A DNA stretch of 64,000 bases from CAILUG01 sp903844415 (GTDB lineage: Bacteria > Pseudomonadota > Gammaproteobacteria > Pseudomonadales > Pseudohongiellaceae). The notes under the pieces were generated by a model. The model searched no databases. It had not been told where the DNA came from and saw nothing but the letters and a program-made list of their open reading frames with translations. Position numbers and translations under genes: made by a program. Numbering within the stretch: position 1 is the stretch's first letter; every line of letters begins with the position of its first letter. This document shows positions 8,266-18,012 of this stretch, piece by piece. Where the stretch lies: positions 1 to 64,000 of the forward strand of contig CANJTS010000007.1 of assembly GCA_947477655.1 (NCBI GenBank), given 5' to 3'.

Positions 8266-9369
8266 TCAGTTTTGAGCTGCAACTTGTTCTGCAGCAGCGA
8301 GGATTCTGAGCACATTACCCCCCCAAATAAGGGCAATTTGTGCCTCGGTATACCCTCTACGCACGAGCTCCAGAGTGACATTGAACGTTTCCTGAGCATT
8401 ACTCCAGCCAACTACACCACCACCACCGCCAAAATCAGATGAAATACCAACGTGCTCAACCCCAATCAAGTTAACTGCATAATCAATATGATCTACAAAA
8501 TCTGCCACTGTTGCACCACCGCCTGTTTTTAAATAGGCATCAAAAGCAACCAACTGAATAACGCCTCCATTTTCCTTCAAAGCCATCAGTTGCTCGTCGT
8601 CCATATTACGCACATGGTCAAAACGAGATGTGACACTGGAATGGGAAGCTATCACCGGAGATTTAGAGAGGCGAGTAGCTTCGAGCATGGTAAGACGACT
8701 TACATGGGAAATATCCACCAGTATTCCTAAGCGATTTAATTCAGAGACAACCTCCCGACCAAACTCACTCAAGCCCCCGTGTTCGACTTCCACATCCATG
8801 AGTCGTTCCTGGGGCTGAGCCGAATCCCCTATATCGTTATGCCCATTGTGCACCAATGTCATATACCGGGCACCTCGTTTTCGGAAATCCGCCAGTATCG
8901 AAATATCTTTCCCAATTACAAAACCATTTTCTATTCCGATCAGGGCAACAAGTTTTCCTTTAGCATGAATCTGAACTGCTTCGGCAGCTGTAGTGGCAAG
9001 ACCAATACGGTCAGAATACAAATAGTCTGTCATGCGATGAATGGCATCAAACTTAGCTAATGCATCTGCTTTAGCTGCCAGATAACCTGCTGGTGTTCTT
9101 TCGCCTTGCCCTACATAGACAACAAAAAAAGCAGCGTCCAGACCGCCAGCTTTCATTGCATCCAGATTTACCTGAGCATCCGCCGTGCCTGGCATAAATT
9201 CGCTAGTTGAAAAATTGAGGGGAATATCGGAGTGAGTATCAATAGTCATCACTCGCTCATGAATTCCAAGAGCCAACTCTAGTAGTTCTGCTTCACTGGC
9301 ACTGAATGCATATGAACTCGATATTGATATAACGAATAACAATGTTGAACAAATATGAGATTTCATCAT
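8266..9369 (-). CDS. Secreted membrane-dipeptidase family protein (peptidase M19)
   Basis: Zinc-dependent dipeptidase or related amidohydrolase with a cleavable-looking signal sequence (residues 1-22, ending AFS), so it acts in the periplasm. The metal-binding signature TIDTHSDIP gives H46 and D48. The bridging-glutamate segment IGIENGF, the DISHVS histidine and the ASHSS histidine are all present, so the site looks complete. The 367-residue length fits M19 enzymes, which cleave Xaa-Yaa dipeptides including D-amino acid forms; the true substrate cannot be read from the sequence. A second ATG follows the first. The next gene on the strand upstream is a DUF4159 protein 74 bp away. Confidence 0.92.
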   Translation of the reverse strand: MMKSHICSTLLFVISISSSYAFSASEAELLELALGIHERVMTIDTHSDIPLNFSTSEFMPGTADAQVNLDAMKAGGLDAAFFVVYVGQGERTPAGYLAAKADALAKFDAIHRMTDYLYSDRIGLATTAAEAVQIHAKGKLVALIGIENGFVIGKDISILADFRKRGARYMTLVHNGHNDIGDSAQPQERLMDVEVEHGGLSEFGREVVSELNRLGILVDISHVSRLTMLEATRLSKSPVIASHSSVTSRFDHVRNMDDEQLMALKENGGVIQLVAFDAYLKTGGGATVADFVDHIDYAVNLIGVEHVGISSDFGGGGGVVGWSNAQETFNVTLELVRRGYTEAQIALIWGGNVLRILAAAEQVAAQN

Positions 9370-9443
9370 GGTGTATATTTCAAAATAATGGAGAAAATTT
9401 TTCGTGCTTTTATAACGGTTACATTTACAAGAACTAACCCAGG

Positions 9444-10301
9444 TTAATGTGTCATCGAATAAATAACGTAGTTAACAGCAAAACGATAAGCCAGCGCAGT
9501 CATCGGCTCTGGATAGCCAGGATTATCGGCTTGCTCCCAAGCATCTCCCAAATCCATATTATGGTTGATCACAACCAGCAATCTGCCCTCGTCATCATAA
9601 ATACCTCGCCATGTCGGATCGACGCCATCTTTCTCGTAAGTAACACCGTTGTACAAACTAGCCAAGCCAGGGATTTGTATTTTTTCATCGAGGTCGTAGA
9701 GGACATGAAATACCTCGTTGTCGGTTTCCAGATCAACTATTGGGCGATCTGGGAAAATACGTTGCATAGTGGTAACAAAACTACTCCATTCCTGCGATCC
9801 GTGGAAATCGTCCACCATCAGAAAACCGCCCTTCATTAAATATTCACGCAGAATAGCAATCTCTTCAGCATTAAACGACCAGTAACCTACTTCTACTGCA
9901 TATAGCCAAGGGTAATCAAATACATTGCGGTCAGTAAGGTTGATACGTTCACCACCTTCACCGTTATAGACACTAATTTCAGTACCATCGACACGGGTTA
10001 GGCGCAACAAACCTTGCATAAAAAAATGTTCAGCTTCAGGCCAGTCAGTTGTCCAGGAATTGCCGCCTCTTCCACCACGGCCACGCCCACCACCGAAATC
10101 ATTGCCACCACCATAAATCAAACGGGCAAAATGAAACTCAGATCCGTTTATATCAGCTGGGGTATTACCGGAAAGTTCACGCTCGGGCTGTACTCGGTAG
10201 GGAAATCGTTGGGCAAACACCGGTGTTACCACCAGCAACAGGAGAGTTAAAATTAAGGAGTTTAATTGCCATTTCAAACTTAAACGATTCAATTTATGCA
10301 C
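9444..10301 (-). CDS. Exported DUF4159 domain protein
   Basis: The 285-residue product has a hydrophobic N-terminus (about residues 14-30, ending VFAQ) that looks like a signal peptide. The rest matches the DUF4159 pattern: a segment around FHFARLIYGG, then W-T-DWPEAE, and a glutamine-amidotransferase-like Rossmann core with GGFLMVDDFHG. A glycine/arginine-rich linker of about 15 residues lies near residue 70. The function of DUF4159 is not established. It shares orientation with the DUF5916 gene 93 bp upstream. Confidence 0.85.
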   Translation of the reverse strand: MHKLNRLSLKWQLNSLILTLLLLVVTPVFAQRFPYRVQPERELSGNTPADINGSEFHFARLIYGGGNDFGGGRGRGGRGGNSWTTDWPEAEHFFMQGLLRLTRVDGTEISVYNGEGGERINLTDRNVFDYPWLYAVEVGYWSFNAEEIAILREYLMKGGFLMVDDFHGSQEWSSFVTTMQRIFPDRPIVDLETDNEVFHVLYDLDEKIQIPGLASLYNGVTYEKDGVDPTWRGIYDDEGRLLVVINHNMDLGDAWEQADNPGYPEPMTALAYRFAVNYVIYSMTH

Positions 10302-10394
10302 TCATTAACGGTACGAATAAGGCTAATCTAATCAACTATAAACTAGCTTCTTCAGGAAGAACATATCCAGAGCAGGTTATCGCTTTGTTACCAA

Positions 10395-12674
10395 CTAAAA
10401 TCTGAATGTGTAATTAAATTTCAATGACAAATCGGCATTTACCGAGGTGAAATTTTCATCTTTATCAGGGTCAACCAAGCCATAGTTCAACACTAAAAAC
10501 GCTTCTCTGCCCGCTTCGGGGATCCAACGTAATCTGCTGTTGAACCCCAAAGCTTCCGACACATTGTCGTACTGTATCAAATTGCTCCAAGACAAAGTGG
10601 CAAGGAAGGCAATCTGAACCTGTGCATTGATTAATCGCACTGTAAAATCACCTTGTGGCAAATGAATTTCATTTTCCTGGTATTGACCACTGAAGCTGTA
10701 ACGGGCTGTGGGCCGAAAACTCAACTCCGCATTCCGCTGAGAGTGGTTACCGCTGTAATAATCGCCCCAACGAACAGTCAATCGACCAGATAGTTTGCGT
10801 TGATTGGCAGACTCCATGCCTAACATTGTTTCTTCGAACTTATAGTCTCCTTTAGGAATAATAATGGTTCTCGATCCGTCTGAAAAACGATTAATGATAA
10901 AGCTTGTTTTTAATAACTCACGGTTACTGATAACACGCATGAAGAGATTGTCACCTGCATTAGTATTTGCAGTTATCCGTAGTCCGACTGTCTCATTACT
11001 CAAGGTACCATCCCGCAAATTTTGGGCACGATACCCATCAAAACCACCATAAATTGAACGTATTTTTCCGCCGGGTGGTAAAAACTTGCGATATCCAAAA
11101 TCTAGTGCGTGATCCTGGATGTCGGACTGATTTACAAAGCCAACCGCAGGGTCAAAATTCTTTTCGATGCGTTTAAAGTTATAACCCCCACGCCAACCCT
11201 GACTAGCCGGATAAAATACACCAGCACCCATAGATGCATTTTCAGAGGTTAAGCCGACACTGTTTGTCTCCTGATAAAACGCAACACCTTGCAAGGTTCC
11301 ACCACTGGCCAAATTTGAATTACGGTAACGGAAATCTGCTCCTATGAGACTATTGTCCAGATTTGACTGCGGATCACCATGGGTTGTAATGACACCCAAT
11401 TGCGATTCCGATAAAACGTTTAATACTGCGCGTCCGACAAAGATATTTTGCGCGTCTACTTTAGTTGCAAGGTCTGCATCTTGACTAATCAACAAAGTGC
11501 CCACATTCCAATCACCAATTCGACCACTTATCTTGGCACCTGCGTTGATGTCTACGGGACTGCCATTTGTGCTCAAGCCAATACGACGCGAGAAAAAAGG
11601 CCGTGCATTTTGCGAAGCGGCTCCCGGAATAGCCGGATTACCACTGCCGGCATTAAAGCCACCAGTACCAATTTGACCAAATTCGAAAATATCAGACTCT
11701 CTAATGAAAAAATCTCTCTGCTCTGGAAAAAATAGATTAAACCGAGTGAGATTAACCTGGCGGCTGTCGACTTCGGCAGCAGAAAAATCAGTGTTAATGG
11801 TTACGGATGCATTCAACTGTGGGGTTAGTTTGTAGTACACATCCAATGAAGGCTCAAAATTATTTTCAGCAAACCCGGAGGGGCCATACAATTGTTCTTT
11901 TCTCATAGTCAATGAAGGGACAACATCCAAACCAAGCCCCTGGCGCATACCTGAAAGACCAACAACTGTGCCAGCTATACTAGGATTGATTTGCCGATTG
12001 CGAGATACCCAAGCAATACTTTCATTATTGCGTCTAATAGCACGACGAAAATTAATTCCCCATGTGTCGGAAGCAGGGTTAAACGGCAAAGTTTGAAAAG
12101 GAATCCGCATCTCACTGTACCAACCATCAGCTACGCGTGTGGCACCAGCCTGCCAGATACCATCCCAGTTACCATCAATCTCAGAAGTGTTTTGATACAA
12201 GCCCTCCCAACGAACACCGTTGGCATTTACTTCGAAACGATAACCGTTGCGGCGATCGAAATAAGGATCAAGAATAACTGCGAGAATGTCATCGGATTGC
12301 AAACTTTCGCCATGGCGCATGATATTGGCGGCGACTTTAGACATATCACTTTCGGCAAAAAAACTGCCTATGTATAGTGCATCCTCTGTATAGAAAATCC
12401 AGACTTGCGTTTTTTGGGAAGGCTGACCGTATTCAACAGGTTCGTACTGGTGAAAATCTTCAATCAGTAGCGCTTGCGACCAAGGCGCATCATCGAGTAC
12501 CCCATCTATTGCAGCTTCCCCAGTTAATTTTGGAATGACGACAGACTTGGCATCAGCCCCGCTCCCAATTGTCACTTGTGCCAGCGTTTTTTCACTGAAA
12601 CCCAAAACAATTGCTGCAAGTAAAAGAAAACTTGTTACAAGTGGTGTACACAATCGTGTTGCCAAATAAGCCAC
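10395..12674 (-). CDS. DUF5916 outer-membrane protein with N-terminal CBM9-like domain
   Basis: Large envelope protein of 759 residues. A signal sequence (about 1-33, ending TLAQ) is followed by a carbohydrate-binding family 9-like beta-sandwich (about 45-215, with IDGVLDDAPW near its start). The remainder is rich in alternating hydrophobic and polar strands and ends in phenylalanine (NYTFRF), as expected for an outer-membrane beta-barrel. This two-part arrangement is typical of DUF5916 proteins. The ligand is unknown. It probably heads a unit with the DUF4159 gene. Confidence 0.88.
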   Translation of the reverse strand: MAYLATRLCTPLVTSFLLLAAIVLGFSEKTLAQVTIGSGADAKSVVIPKLTGEAAIDGVLDDAPWSQALLIEDFHQYEPVEYGQPSQKTQVWIFYTEDALYIGSFFAESDMSKVAANIMRHGESLQSDDILAVILDPYFDRRNGYRFEVNANGVRWEGLYQNTSEIDGNWDGIWQAGATRVADGWYSEMRIPFQTLPFNPASDTWGINFRRAIRRNNESIAWVSRNRQINPSIAGTVVGLSGMRQGLGLDVVPSLTMRKEQLYGPSGFAENNFEPSLDVYYKLTPQLNASVTINTDFSAAEVDSRQVNLTRFNLFFPEQRDFFIRESDIFEFGQIGTGGFNAGSGNPAIPGAASQNARPFFSRRIGLSTNGSPVDINAGAKISGRIGDWNVGTLLISQDADLATKVDAQNIFVGRAVLNVLSESQLGVITTHGDPQSNLDNSLIGADFRYRNSNLASGGTLQGVAFYQETNSVGLTSENASMGAGVFYPASQGWRGGYNFKRIEKNFDPAVGFVNQSDIQDHALDFGYRKFLPPGGKIRSIYGGFDGYRAQNLRDGTLSNETVGLRITANTNAGDNLFMRVISNRELLKTSFIINRFSDGSRTIIIPKGDYKFEETMLGMESANQRKLSGRLTVRWGDYYSGNHSQRNAELSFRPTARYSFSGQYQENEIHLPQGDFTVRLINAQVQIAFLATLSWSNLIQYDNVSEALGFNSRLRWIPEAGREAFLVLNYGLVDPDKDENFTSVNADLSLKFNYTFRF

Positions 12675-12881
12675 AGAAAAATCCAGATGTTAAATAATGG
12701 TCAGAATTATATTGCAGGGAGTATTAGAGGCAGTAAACAAAGATCGACTCTTTGCAATCATTGCGGATATTTCCCTTTAATTTGCACAAACTAAATCTGC
12801 ACTGAATTACAGCAGGATTTATCACACATGAAAACTCAACGACACATTTAATTTTTACACGGTTGACTATCTGAGCAGCAC

Positions 12882-14363
12882 TTATGAGTAAGTGAAACTG
12901 ATTCCATAATTGTCATAATAGAGCCTTTCTTGGTCCAATCCGGCTGAAGTCAGAGGATGTTCAGTTAACCATTTGCGCAAAAATTTTAGTTTGAAGTCCT
13001 TCCCTTGCAAACTCAATTTTGGAAGTGTATCAACATCTTCCCGACGCCTATGTAACAAAACCGCCAGACGCAGACATACAACTAGTGGAATTAAAGCTGT
13101 CATGGTCTGTTCGTCCATTTCCTCAAACTTCTTATCGTACAATCCTTTACGTTGGCTGCGCACCAAATTAGCCAAAATGTATTGCTCATACCGTCCAAAG
13201 CCTGCCAAGTCACTAAAACGTAATATGTAATAACCATGATGATGGTGACTAGAATGCGAAACACTCATCCCAATTTCATGCAATTGCGCTGCCCATGCAA
13301 GAATTTTAGTGCGTGACACTCTCGGCAATGAGGGACCATCGATATTTTTCCAAAAATATAGAGCTGTATTGGCGACCCTTTCGGCCTGATCAATATCAAC
13401 ATGATATTTACGCTGCAAACTGATAACAGTATCTGCACGTGAGTCATGATCACTCAACCTACCGATAATGTCGTACAACAAACCTTCTTTAAGCGCGGCA
13501 TCACCAACATGAATACTGTCGAGTTTTAGCTGATCAAATAATGCTTTGAGTATGGCGATTCCTGCCGGCAAAACCGATCTTCGCGGCTCAGGTACATTCA
13601 ACAGAACTGATTTATTGCTCAGAATTTCCGCATACAACCATGCTAATGAGCCAGATGAAATCACAGCTCCGCCGTCGCGTGATTGCACTAGGTCAGCTAT
13701 GGTTCTGATAGTACCTGAAGTTCCAAATGCAATTTTCCAGCTGGTTTTCATATAGTTTTTACGAATACTTTCAATCTCCGTACAAGCCGACACATAAGCT
13801 CGATTCAACTTTACTGCACTGATTCTGTTGGTTTTTGAAAAATACAATTCTGAAAATGTTACACAGCCCATGCTTAAACTTTCCAAGCACAATGGCTCGT
13901 AATCCTTCCCGATAATAATTTCGGTACTACCCCCACCTATATCAACCACCAAGCGGTGATTGTGATCGTTGGTTACTGAATGGGCTAATCCAGAATAGAT
14001 TAATCTCGCTTCTTCAAAACCCGAAATGATTTGAATCGGCAAACACAGAGCAGCTTCTGCTGCTTTGATGAATTGTTTGGATTGCCCAATAGTCCGGAAC
14101 GTTAGAGTTCCAACCACCCTGACTTGTTCTCTTGGTATATCCCGTAATCGTTCTGCAAACCGTGCCAAACATGCTAGCGCGCGGTTTTGCGCATCCATTT
14201 CTAGATGTCCATCAGCTTTGATACCTCTGGCCAGCTGTACCATTTCTTTTTCCCTGTCGATGATTTCAACTCGGTCATTCTGAACTCGAGCAATCAACAA
14301 ATGGAAACTGTTGGATCCCAAATCCACAGCCGCAAAATAGGGGGAATCTAGCTTAATGGCCAT
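12882..14363 (-). CDS. ppx: Ppx/GppA phosphatase (exopolyphosphatase or pppGpp phosphatase)
   Basis: Member of the ASKHA phosphatase family that removes terminal phosphate from polyphosphate or converts pppGpp to ppGpp. AVDLGSNSFHLLIARV (residues 12-27) is the phosphate-1 loop, and VVDIGGGSTEIIIG is the phosphate-2 loop with the catalytic glutamate region. An HD-like C-terminal domain (after about residue 310) makes up the 493 residues, close to long Ppx/GppA proteins. Sequence alone does not separate Ppx from GppA, and no ppk gene is adjacent. It follows gfa across a terminator, so it is probably transcribed on its own. Confidence 0.9.
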   Translation of the reverse strand: MAIKLDSPYFAAVDLGSNSFHLLIARVQNDRVEIIDREKEMVQLARGIKADGHLEMDAQNRALACLARFAERLRDIPREQVRVVGTLTFRTIGQSKQFIKAAEAALCLPIQIISGFEEARLIYSGLAHSVTNDHNHRLVVDIGGGSTEIIIGKDYEPLCLESLSMGCVTFSELYFSKTNRISAVKLNRAYVSACTEIESIRKNYMKTSWKIAFGTSGTIRTIADLVQSRDGGAVISSGSLAWLYAEILSNKSVLLNVPEPRRSVLPAGIAILKALFDQLKLDSIHVGDAALKEGLLYDIIGRLSDHDSRADTVISLQRKYHVDIDQAERVANTALYFWKNIDGPSLPRVSRTKILAWAAQLHEIGMSVSHSSHHHHGYYILRFSDLAGFGRYEQYILANLVRSQRKGLYDKKFEEMDEQTMTALIPLVVCLRLAVLLHRRREDVDTLPKLSLQGKDFKLKFLRKWLTEHPLTSAGLDQERLYYDNYGISFTYS

Positions 14364-14390
14364 TATGCTTTTTCTTTCTATTTAGAAATA

Positions 14391-14418
14391 AAAAAAGGCA
14401 ATGATTTACACCATTGCC
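14391..14418 (-). terminator. Intrinsic terminator downstream of gfa
   Basis: On the minus strand GGCAATG and CATTGCC form a 7-bp stem with an 8-nt loop, followed by six U residues. It lies about 48 bp after the gfa stop and 28 bp before the ppx start, so it separates the two genes. Confidence 0.85.
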
Positions 14419-14465
14419 CCTGAATACTGCTACCCGCTAACCACCAGGTAATAGAGCTGTAATTT

Positions 14466-15083
14466 CTATTTTTTGCTTTTCGCTACATGAGTAGCAATGG
14501 CGTCCATGAGTGCTGGCGACAGGCAATCATAAGTTGGCAGACCGATTGCACTAAGCCGACCACGCACCTCACCCATTTTGGCTGGGTCTGATCCCTGCTC
14601 AATGATAGAAGAGACAAAAGCAGCAAAATCAGGGCCACTCCAGCCAGTCTGGTTTGACAATTCAGTATGGACAAAATCCAAACCATAAAAAGGATGACCG
14701 GTATTTTCGATACGACCAAACATGTGAACACCACAATCTTTGCAAGCATGACGTTGAATAGCTGCATTGGTATCGACGATAGTTAATTTATCGCCATTAG
14801 CTTTGACACTAACTTTATCCTTGCTGACAACGGCAATCAGGGAGAACGGCGCACCTTTAGGCTTCCAGCATTTGCTGCAACCACAAATATGATTGTGAGC
14901 GGTTTGAGCGGCAACACTTACTTCAACAGGATTGCTGTTGCATTTACATTTCAGTGTGCCACCACTGAAACCGTCTACACCTTTCCATATACCACCATCT
15001 ACTGATGGATGAATTTTCACGTGTGTATATTTAGGTGCTGCAGGTGCACTACCACCACCAAAAATTGAGCTTAAAAATCCCAT
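14466..15083 (-). CDS. gfa: S-(hydroxymethyl)glutathione synthase (glutathione-formaldehyde activating enzyme)
   Basis: Zinc protein proposed to speed the addition of formaldehyde to glutathione, giving the substrate of FrmA. The 205 residues contain the complete cysteine set of the GFA fold: C46 and C48 (KCKC), C67, C69 and C72 (CGCSKC), and C114 and C117 (CKDC). The segment GGTLKCKC starts the fold after a 20-residue Gly/Ala-rich N-terminus. The later pathway enzymes, frmA and frmB, are about 43 kb away at 57.7-59.7 kb. Some biochemical work favours a glutathione-carrier role rather than catalysis. Confidence 0.92.
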   Translation of the reverse strand: MGFLSSIFGGGSAPAAPKYTHVKIHPSVDGGIWKGVDGFSGGTLKCKCNSNPVEVSVAAQTAHNHICGCSKCWKPKGAPFSLIAVVSKDKVSVKANGDKLTIVDTNAAIQRHACKDCGVHMFGRIENTGHPFYGLDFVHTELSNQTGWSGPDFAAFVSSIIEQGSDPAKMGEVRGRLSAIGLPTYDCLSPALMDAIATHVAKSKK

Positions 15084-15236
15084 AACCTACCCTCCAAAAT
15101 ATTGTTATTTGTGGTTTAGACCTGAATACATCTAACCGTTGGTTTTATTGCTTATAAAATGCACTACCGCTGCACTTAATCAAGAGTAAACCAGGCAGCA
15201 ACTACAAATCAAGAAATGCGTGTAATTCATCACTTA

Positions 15237-17822
15237 TTAACTAAAGGCCAAATCCACCCCAACAATCTTTATCTTGATAGTACTACCGGGCGGATAATTG
15301 CCTTTCAAAACTTCCTGGGCTAGGGGATTTTCGAGCCACTGCTGGATTGCCCGTTTCAGTGGTCGCGCGCCATACAAAGGGTCAAACCCAAGCTTGGACA
15401 ATTTATCCAGTACTTCTGGGTCCAATTGCAGTTGCAAATCCAGTTCTTGTAGGCGTTGTCTAAGCAAATCTATTTGAATGTTTGCGATGTCGCGAATATG
15501 TTCCTTCTGCAACGGATGAAACACTACAAGCTCGTCGATTCTATTAATAAATTCCGGCCGAAAATGCTTTGATACCACCTGCAATACCGCTGCTTTGACA
15601 CTGTCATAGGCCGAATAACTTGCCGCTTCATCTTGCATGAGCTCCTGGATGCGATCAGATCCTAGGTTGGATGTCATCACTATTACAGTATTTCGAAAAT
15701 CAACTGTACGGCCATGTCCATCAGTAAGTCGACCGTCATCTAGTACCTGTAGCAGAATATTGAAAACATCAGGATGTGCTTTTTCTACTTCATCAAGCAA
15801 CAACACTGCATAGGGACGTCGACGTACAGCTTCAGTCAAATAACCCCCTTCTTCATAACCCACATAACCAGGTGGAGCACCAATCAAACGCGCGACTGAA
15901 TGTTGCTCCATGAACTCAGACATATCTATACGTACCATGGCATCTTCAGTATCAAAAAGAAATTGCGCGAGAGATTTGCAGAGTTCAGTTTTACCAACAC
16001 CAGTTGGACCCAAAAATAAAAAAGAACCATTTGGTCGACGTGGATCGGAGAGGCCAGAACGTGAGCGCCGCACTGCATTAGCAACTGCAGTCACTGCTTC
16101 AGCTTGACCAATTACCCGTTTATGCAACTCACTTTCCATACGTAATAGTTTTTGTTTTTCACCTTCCAACATTTTGGCTACAGGAATCCCCGTGGCACGT
16201 GAAACAACTTCGGCAATTTCTGCTTCGGTAACTTTATTACGTAACAATTTCATTTCCGCAAGTGCAGGGTCAGCTGCATTTTCCAGCTTCTTTGTTAGCG
16301 AAGGAATGATTCCGTACTGCAGTTCTGACATTCGGGCCAAGTCTCCCACTCGCCGTGCAGTGTCCAGATCTAGACGCGCTCTTTCAATTTCACTTTTAAT
16401 TTTTTGCGAACCCATTAGTAATAACTTTTCAGCGCGCAGTACTTCATCAAGATCAGCAAATTCTCGTTCCAGACGGTTGATATCTTCCTGCAATTTTTCT
16501 AACCGTTTGCGTGATGCTTCATCCTTTTCTTTCTTCAATGCTTCGCGTTCAATTTTGAATTGGATAAGGCGGCGCTCAAGTCGATCCATTTCTTCGGGTT
16601 TTGAATCTATTTCCATACGAATCAGACTGGCGGCCTCATCGATCAAGTCAATGGCTTTGTCGGGCAACTGTCGATCGGTGATGTAACGCTGCGAAAGTTT
16701 AGCAGCAGCAATTATGGCGGAATCCGTGATATTTACTCCGTGGTGAACTTCGTATCTTTCCTTAAGACCACGCAAAATCGCAATGGTATCGATTTCATTA
16801 GGCTCTTCCACCAACACTTTTTGAAAGCGACGCTCTAGTGCGGCATCTTTTTCCAGATATTTACGATATTCGTCCAATGTGGTCGCACCGACACAATGTA
16901 AATCACCTCTTGCAAGAGCTGGTTTGAGCATATTTCCTGCATCCATTGCTCCTTCAGCTTTACCTGCACCTACCATAGTATGGATTTCATCAATGAACAA
17001 AATAACAGAACCTTCTTTTTTATTTAGTTCGCTCAGGACAGCTTTGAGTCGCTCTTCAAATTCACCCCGAAATTTTGCACCTGCAATCAACGCGCCCATA
17101 TCTAGCGCAAGTATTCTCTTTCCTTTAAGGCCTTCAGGTACTTCACCATTTATTATGCGCTGCGCCAAGCCGTCCACGATTGCTGTCTTACCTACACCAG
17201 GCTCACCGATTAATACGGGATTGTTTTTGGTACGTCGTTGCAGCACTTGTATAGTCCTTCGAATTTCATCATCCCGACCAATAACAGGATCCAACTTGCC
17301 CTGCTCAGCTTTGGCGGTGACATCCACGGTAAATTTCTGCAAGGCTTGGAAGTTGTCTTCTGCTTCAGCATTGTTGACTGTGGCACCACCACGCAAATTG
17401 GCGATGGCTTTTTCCAAAGCATTGAAACTTACAGAAAAAGAATTCAATAACTTGCCAAGCGCACCTTTATCTTGCATGGCCGCTAACAACACACTTTCGC
17501 TGGACATAAATTGATCGCCATTTTTCTGTGCTATTTTATCGGCCAGATTAAGCAACTTGTTTAGCTCAGGTGATATTGAGACTTGGCCATCGTGTGCATC
17601 TACAACCGGCTGATCGGCAATAAGCTTGTCCAGTCCTTTTCGCAAAACAGCCAGATCAAATCCAGTCTGCGTCAACAGAGCGCGAATCGAACCCCCTTTT
17701 TGCTCAATCAATACACTCAGTAAATGTACTGGCTCGATATAAGAATGATCTTTACCAACGGCCAATGACTGAGCATCGGTCAATGCCAGTTGCAGTTTAC
17801 TGGTAAGTTTTTCCATACGCAT
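15237..17822 (-). CDS. clpB: ClpB disaggregase
   Basis: Hexameric AAA+ chaperone that rescues aggregated proteins with DnaK. The 861 residues match the family. An N-terminal Clp repeat domain (about 1-145) is followed by AAA module 1 with Walker A GEPGVGKTAIV, a coiled-coil middle domain (about 410-525, rich in E, R, K and L heptads) and AAA module 2 with Walker A GPTGVGKTELC. There is no IGF/L ClpP-binding loop, as expected. AGGG lies 8 bp before the ATG at 17822, favouring it over the ATG two codons later. A plausible heat-shock promoter lies just upstream. Confidence 0.97.
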   Translation of the reverse strand: MRMEKLTSKLQLALTDAQSLAVGKDHSYIEPVHLLSVLIEQKGGSIRALLTQTGFDLAVLRKGLDKLIADQPVVDAHDGQVSISPELNKLLNLADKIAQKNGDQFMSSESVLLAAMQDKGALGKLLNSFSVSFNALEKAIANLRGGATVNNAEAEDNFQALQKFTVDVTAKAEQGKLDPVIGRDDEIRRTIQVLQRRTKNNPVLIGEPGVGKTAIVDGLAQRIINGEVPEGLKGKRILALDMGALIAGAKFRGEFEERLKAVLSELNKKEGSVILFIDEIHTMVGAGKAEGAMDAGNMLKPALARGDLHCVGATTLDEYRKYLEKDAALERRFQKVLVEEPNEIDTIAILRGLKERYEVHHGVNITDSAIIAAAKLSQRYITDRQLPDKAIDLIDEAASLIRMEIDSKPEEMDRLERRLIQFKIEREALKKEKDEASRKRLEKLQEDINRLEREFADLDEVLRAEKLLLMGSQKIKSEIERARLDLDTARRVGDLARMSELQYGIIPSLTKKLENAADPALAEMKLLRNKVTEAEIAEVVSRATGIPVAKMLEGEKQKLLRMESELHKRVIGQAEAVTAVANAVRRSRSGLSDPRRPNGSFLFLGPTGVGKTELCKSLAQFLFDTEDAMVRIDMSEFMEQHSVARLIGAPPGYVGYEEGGYLTEAVRRRPYAVLLLDEVEKAHPDVFNILLQVLDDGRLTDGHGRTVDFRNTVIVMTSNLGSDRIQELMQDEAASYSAYDSVKAAVLQVVSKHFRPEFINRIDELVVFHPLQKEHIRDIANIQIDLLRQRLQELDLQLQLDPEVLDKLSKLGFDPLYGARPLKRAIQQWLENPLAQEVLKGNYPPGSTIKIKIVGVDLAFS

Positions 17823-17855
17823 GATTGCAGCCCTAGCTTATATTCATAGCAACAA

Positions 17856-17884
17856 ATGTGGGGGGTGTGGCTGCATGATTCAAG
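17856..17884 (-). promoter_or_regulatory. Candidate sigma32 (heat-shock) promoter of clpB
   Basis: Upstream of clpB on the minus strand, CTTGAA (17884-17879) is followed 15 bp later by CCCCACAT (17863-17856). This resembles the RpoH consensus CTTGAA-N(13-17)-CCCCATNT, with a mismatch in the -10. clpB is a standard RpoH target, which supports the call. Confidence 0.5.
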
Positions 17885-18012
17885 TCAAATGTAAGTTTGG
17901 TCTTGATAAAGCTCAACCTGCCTGTAAACAAAGCAAAATTTTACTGAAAAACTTAAGCACTATGGCACCGACATATTGCTTGGAAATATCAGTCAACTGC
18001 ACCTACCTTTCA

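Noticed and set aside
11995..12377. Long plus-strand open frame opposite the DUF5916 gene
   Set aside because: It overlaps a conserved gene on the other strand and has no recognisable domain or ribosome binding site. The same holds for most opposite-strand frames under clpB, ppx and yhdP.
16174..17514. Ser/Arg-rich plus-strand frames opposite clpB
   Set aside because: Compositional artefacts of the antisense strand of clpB.
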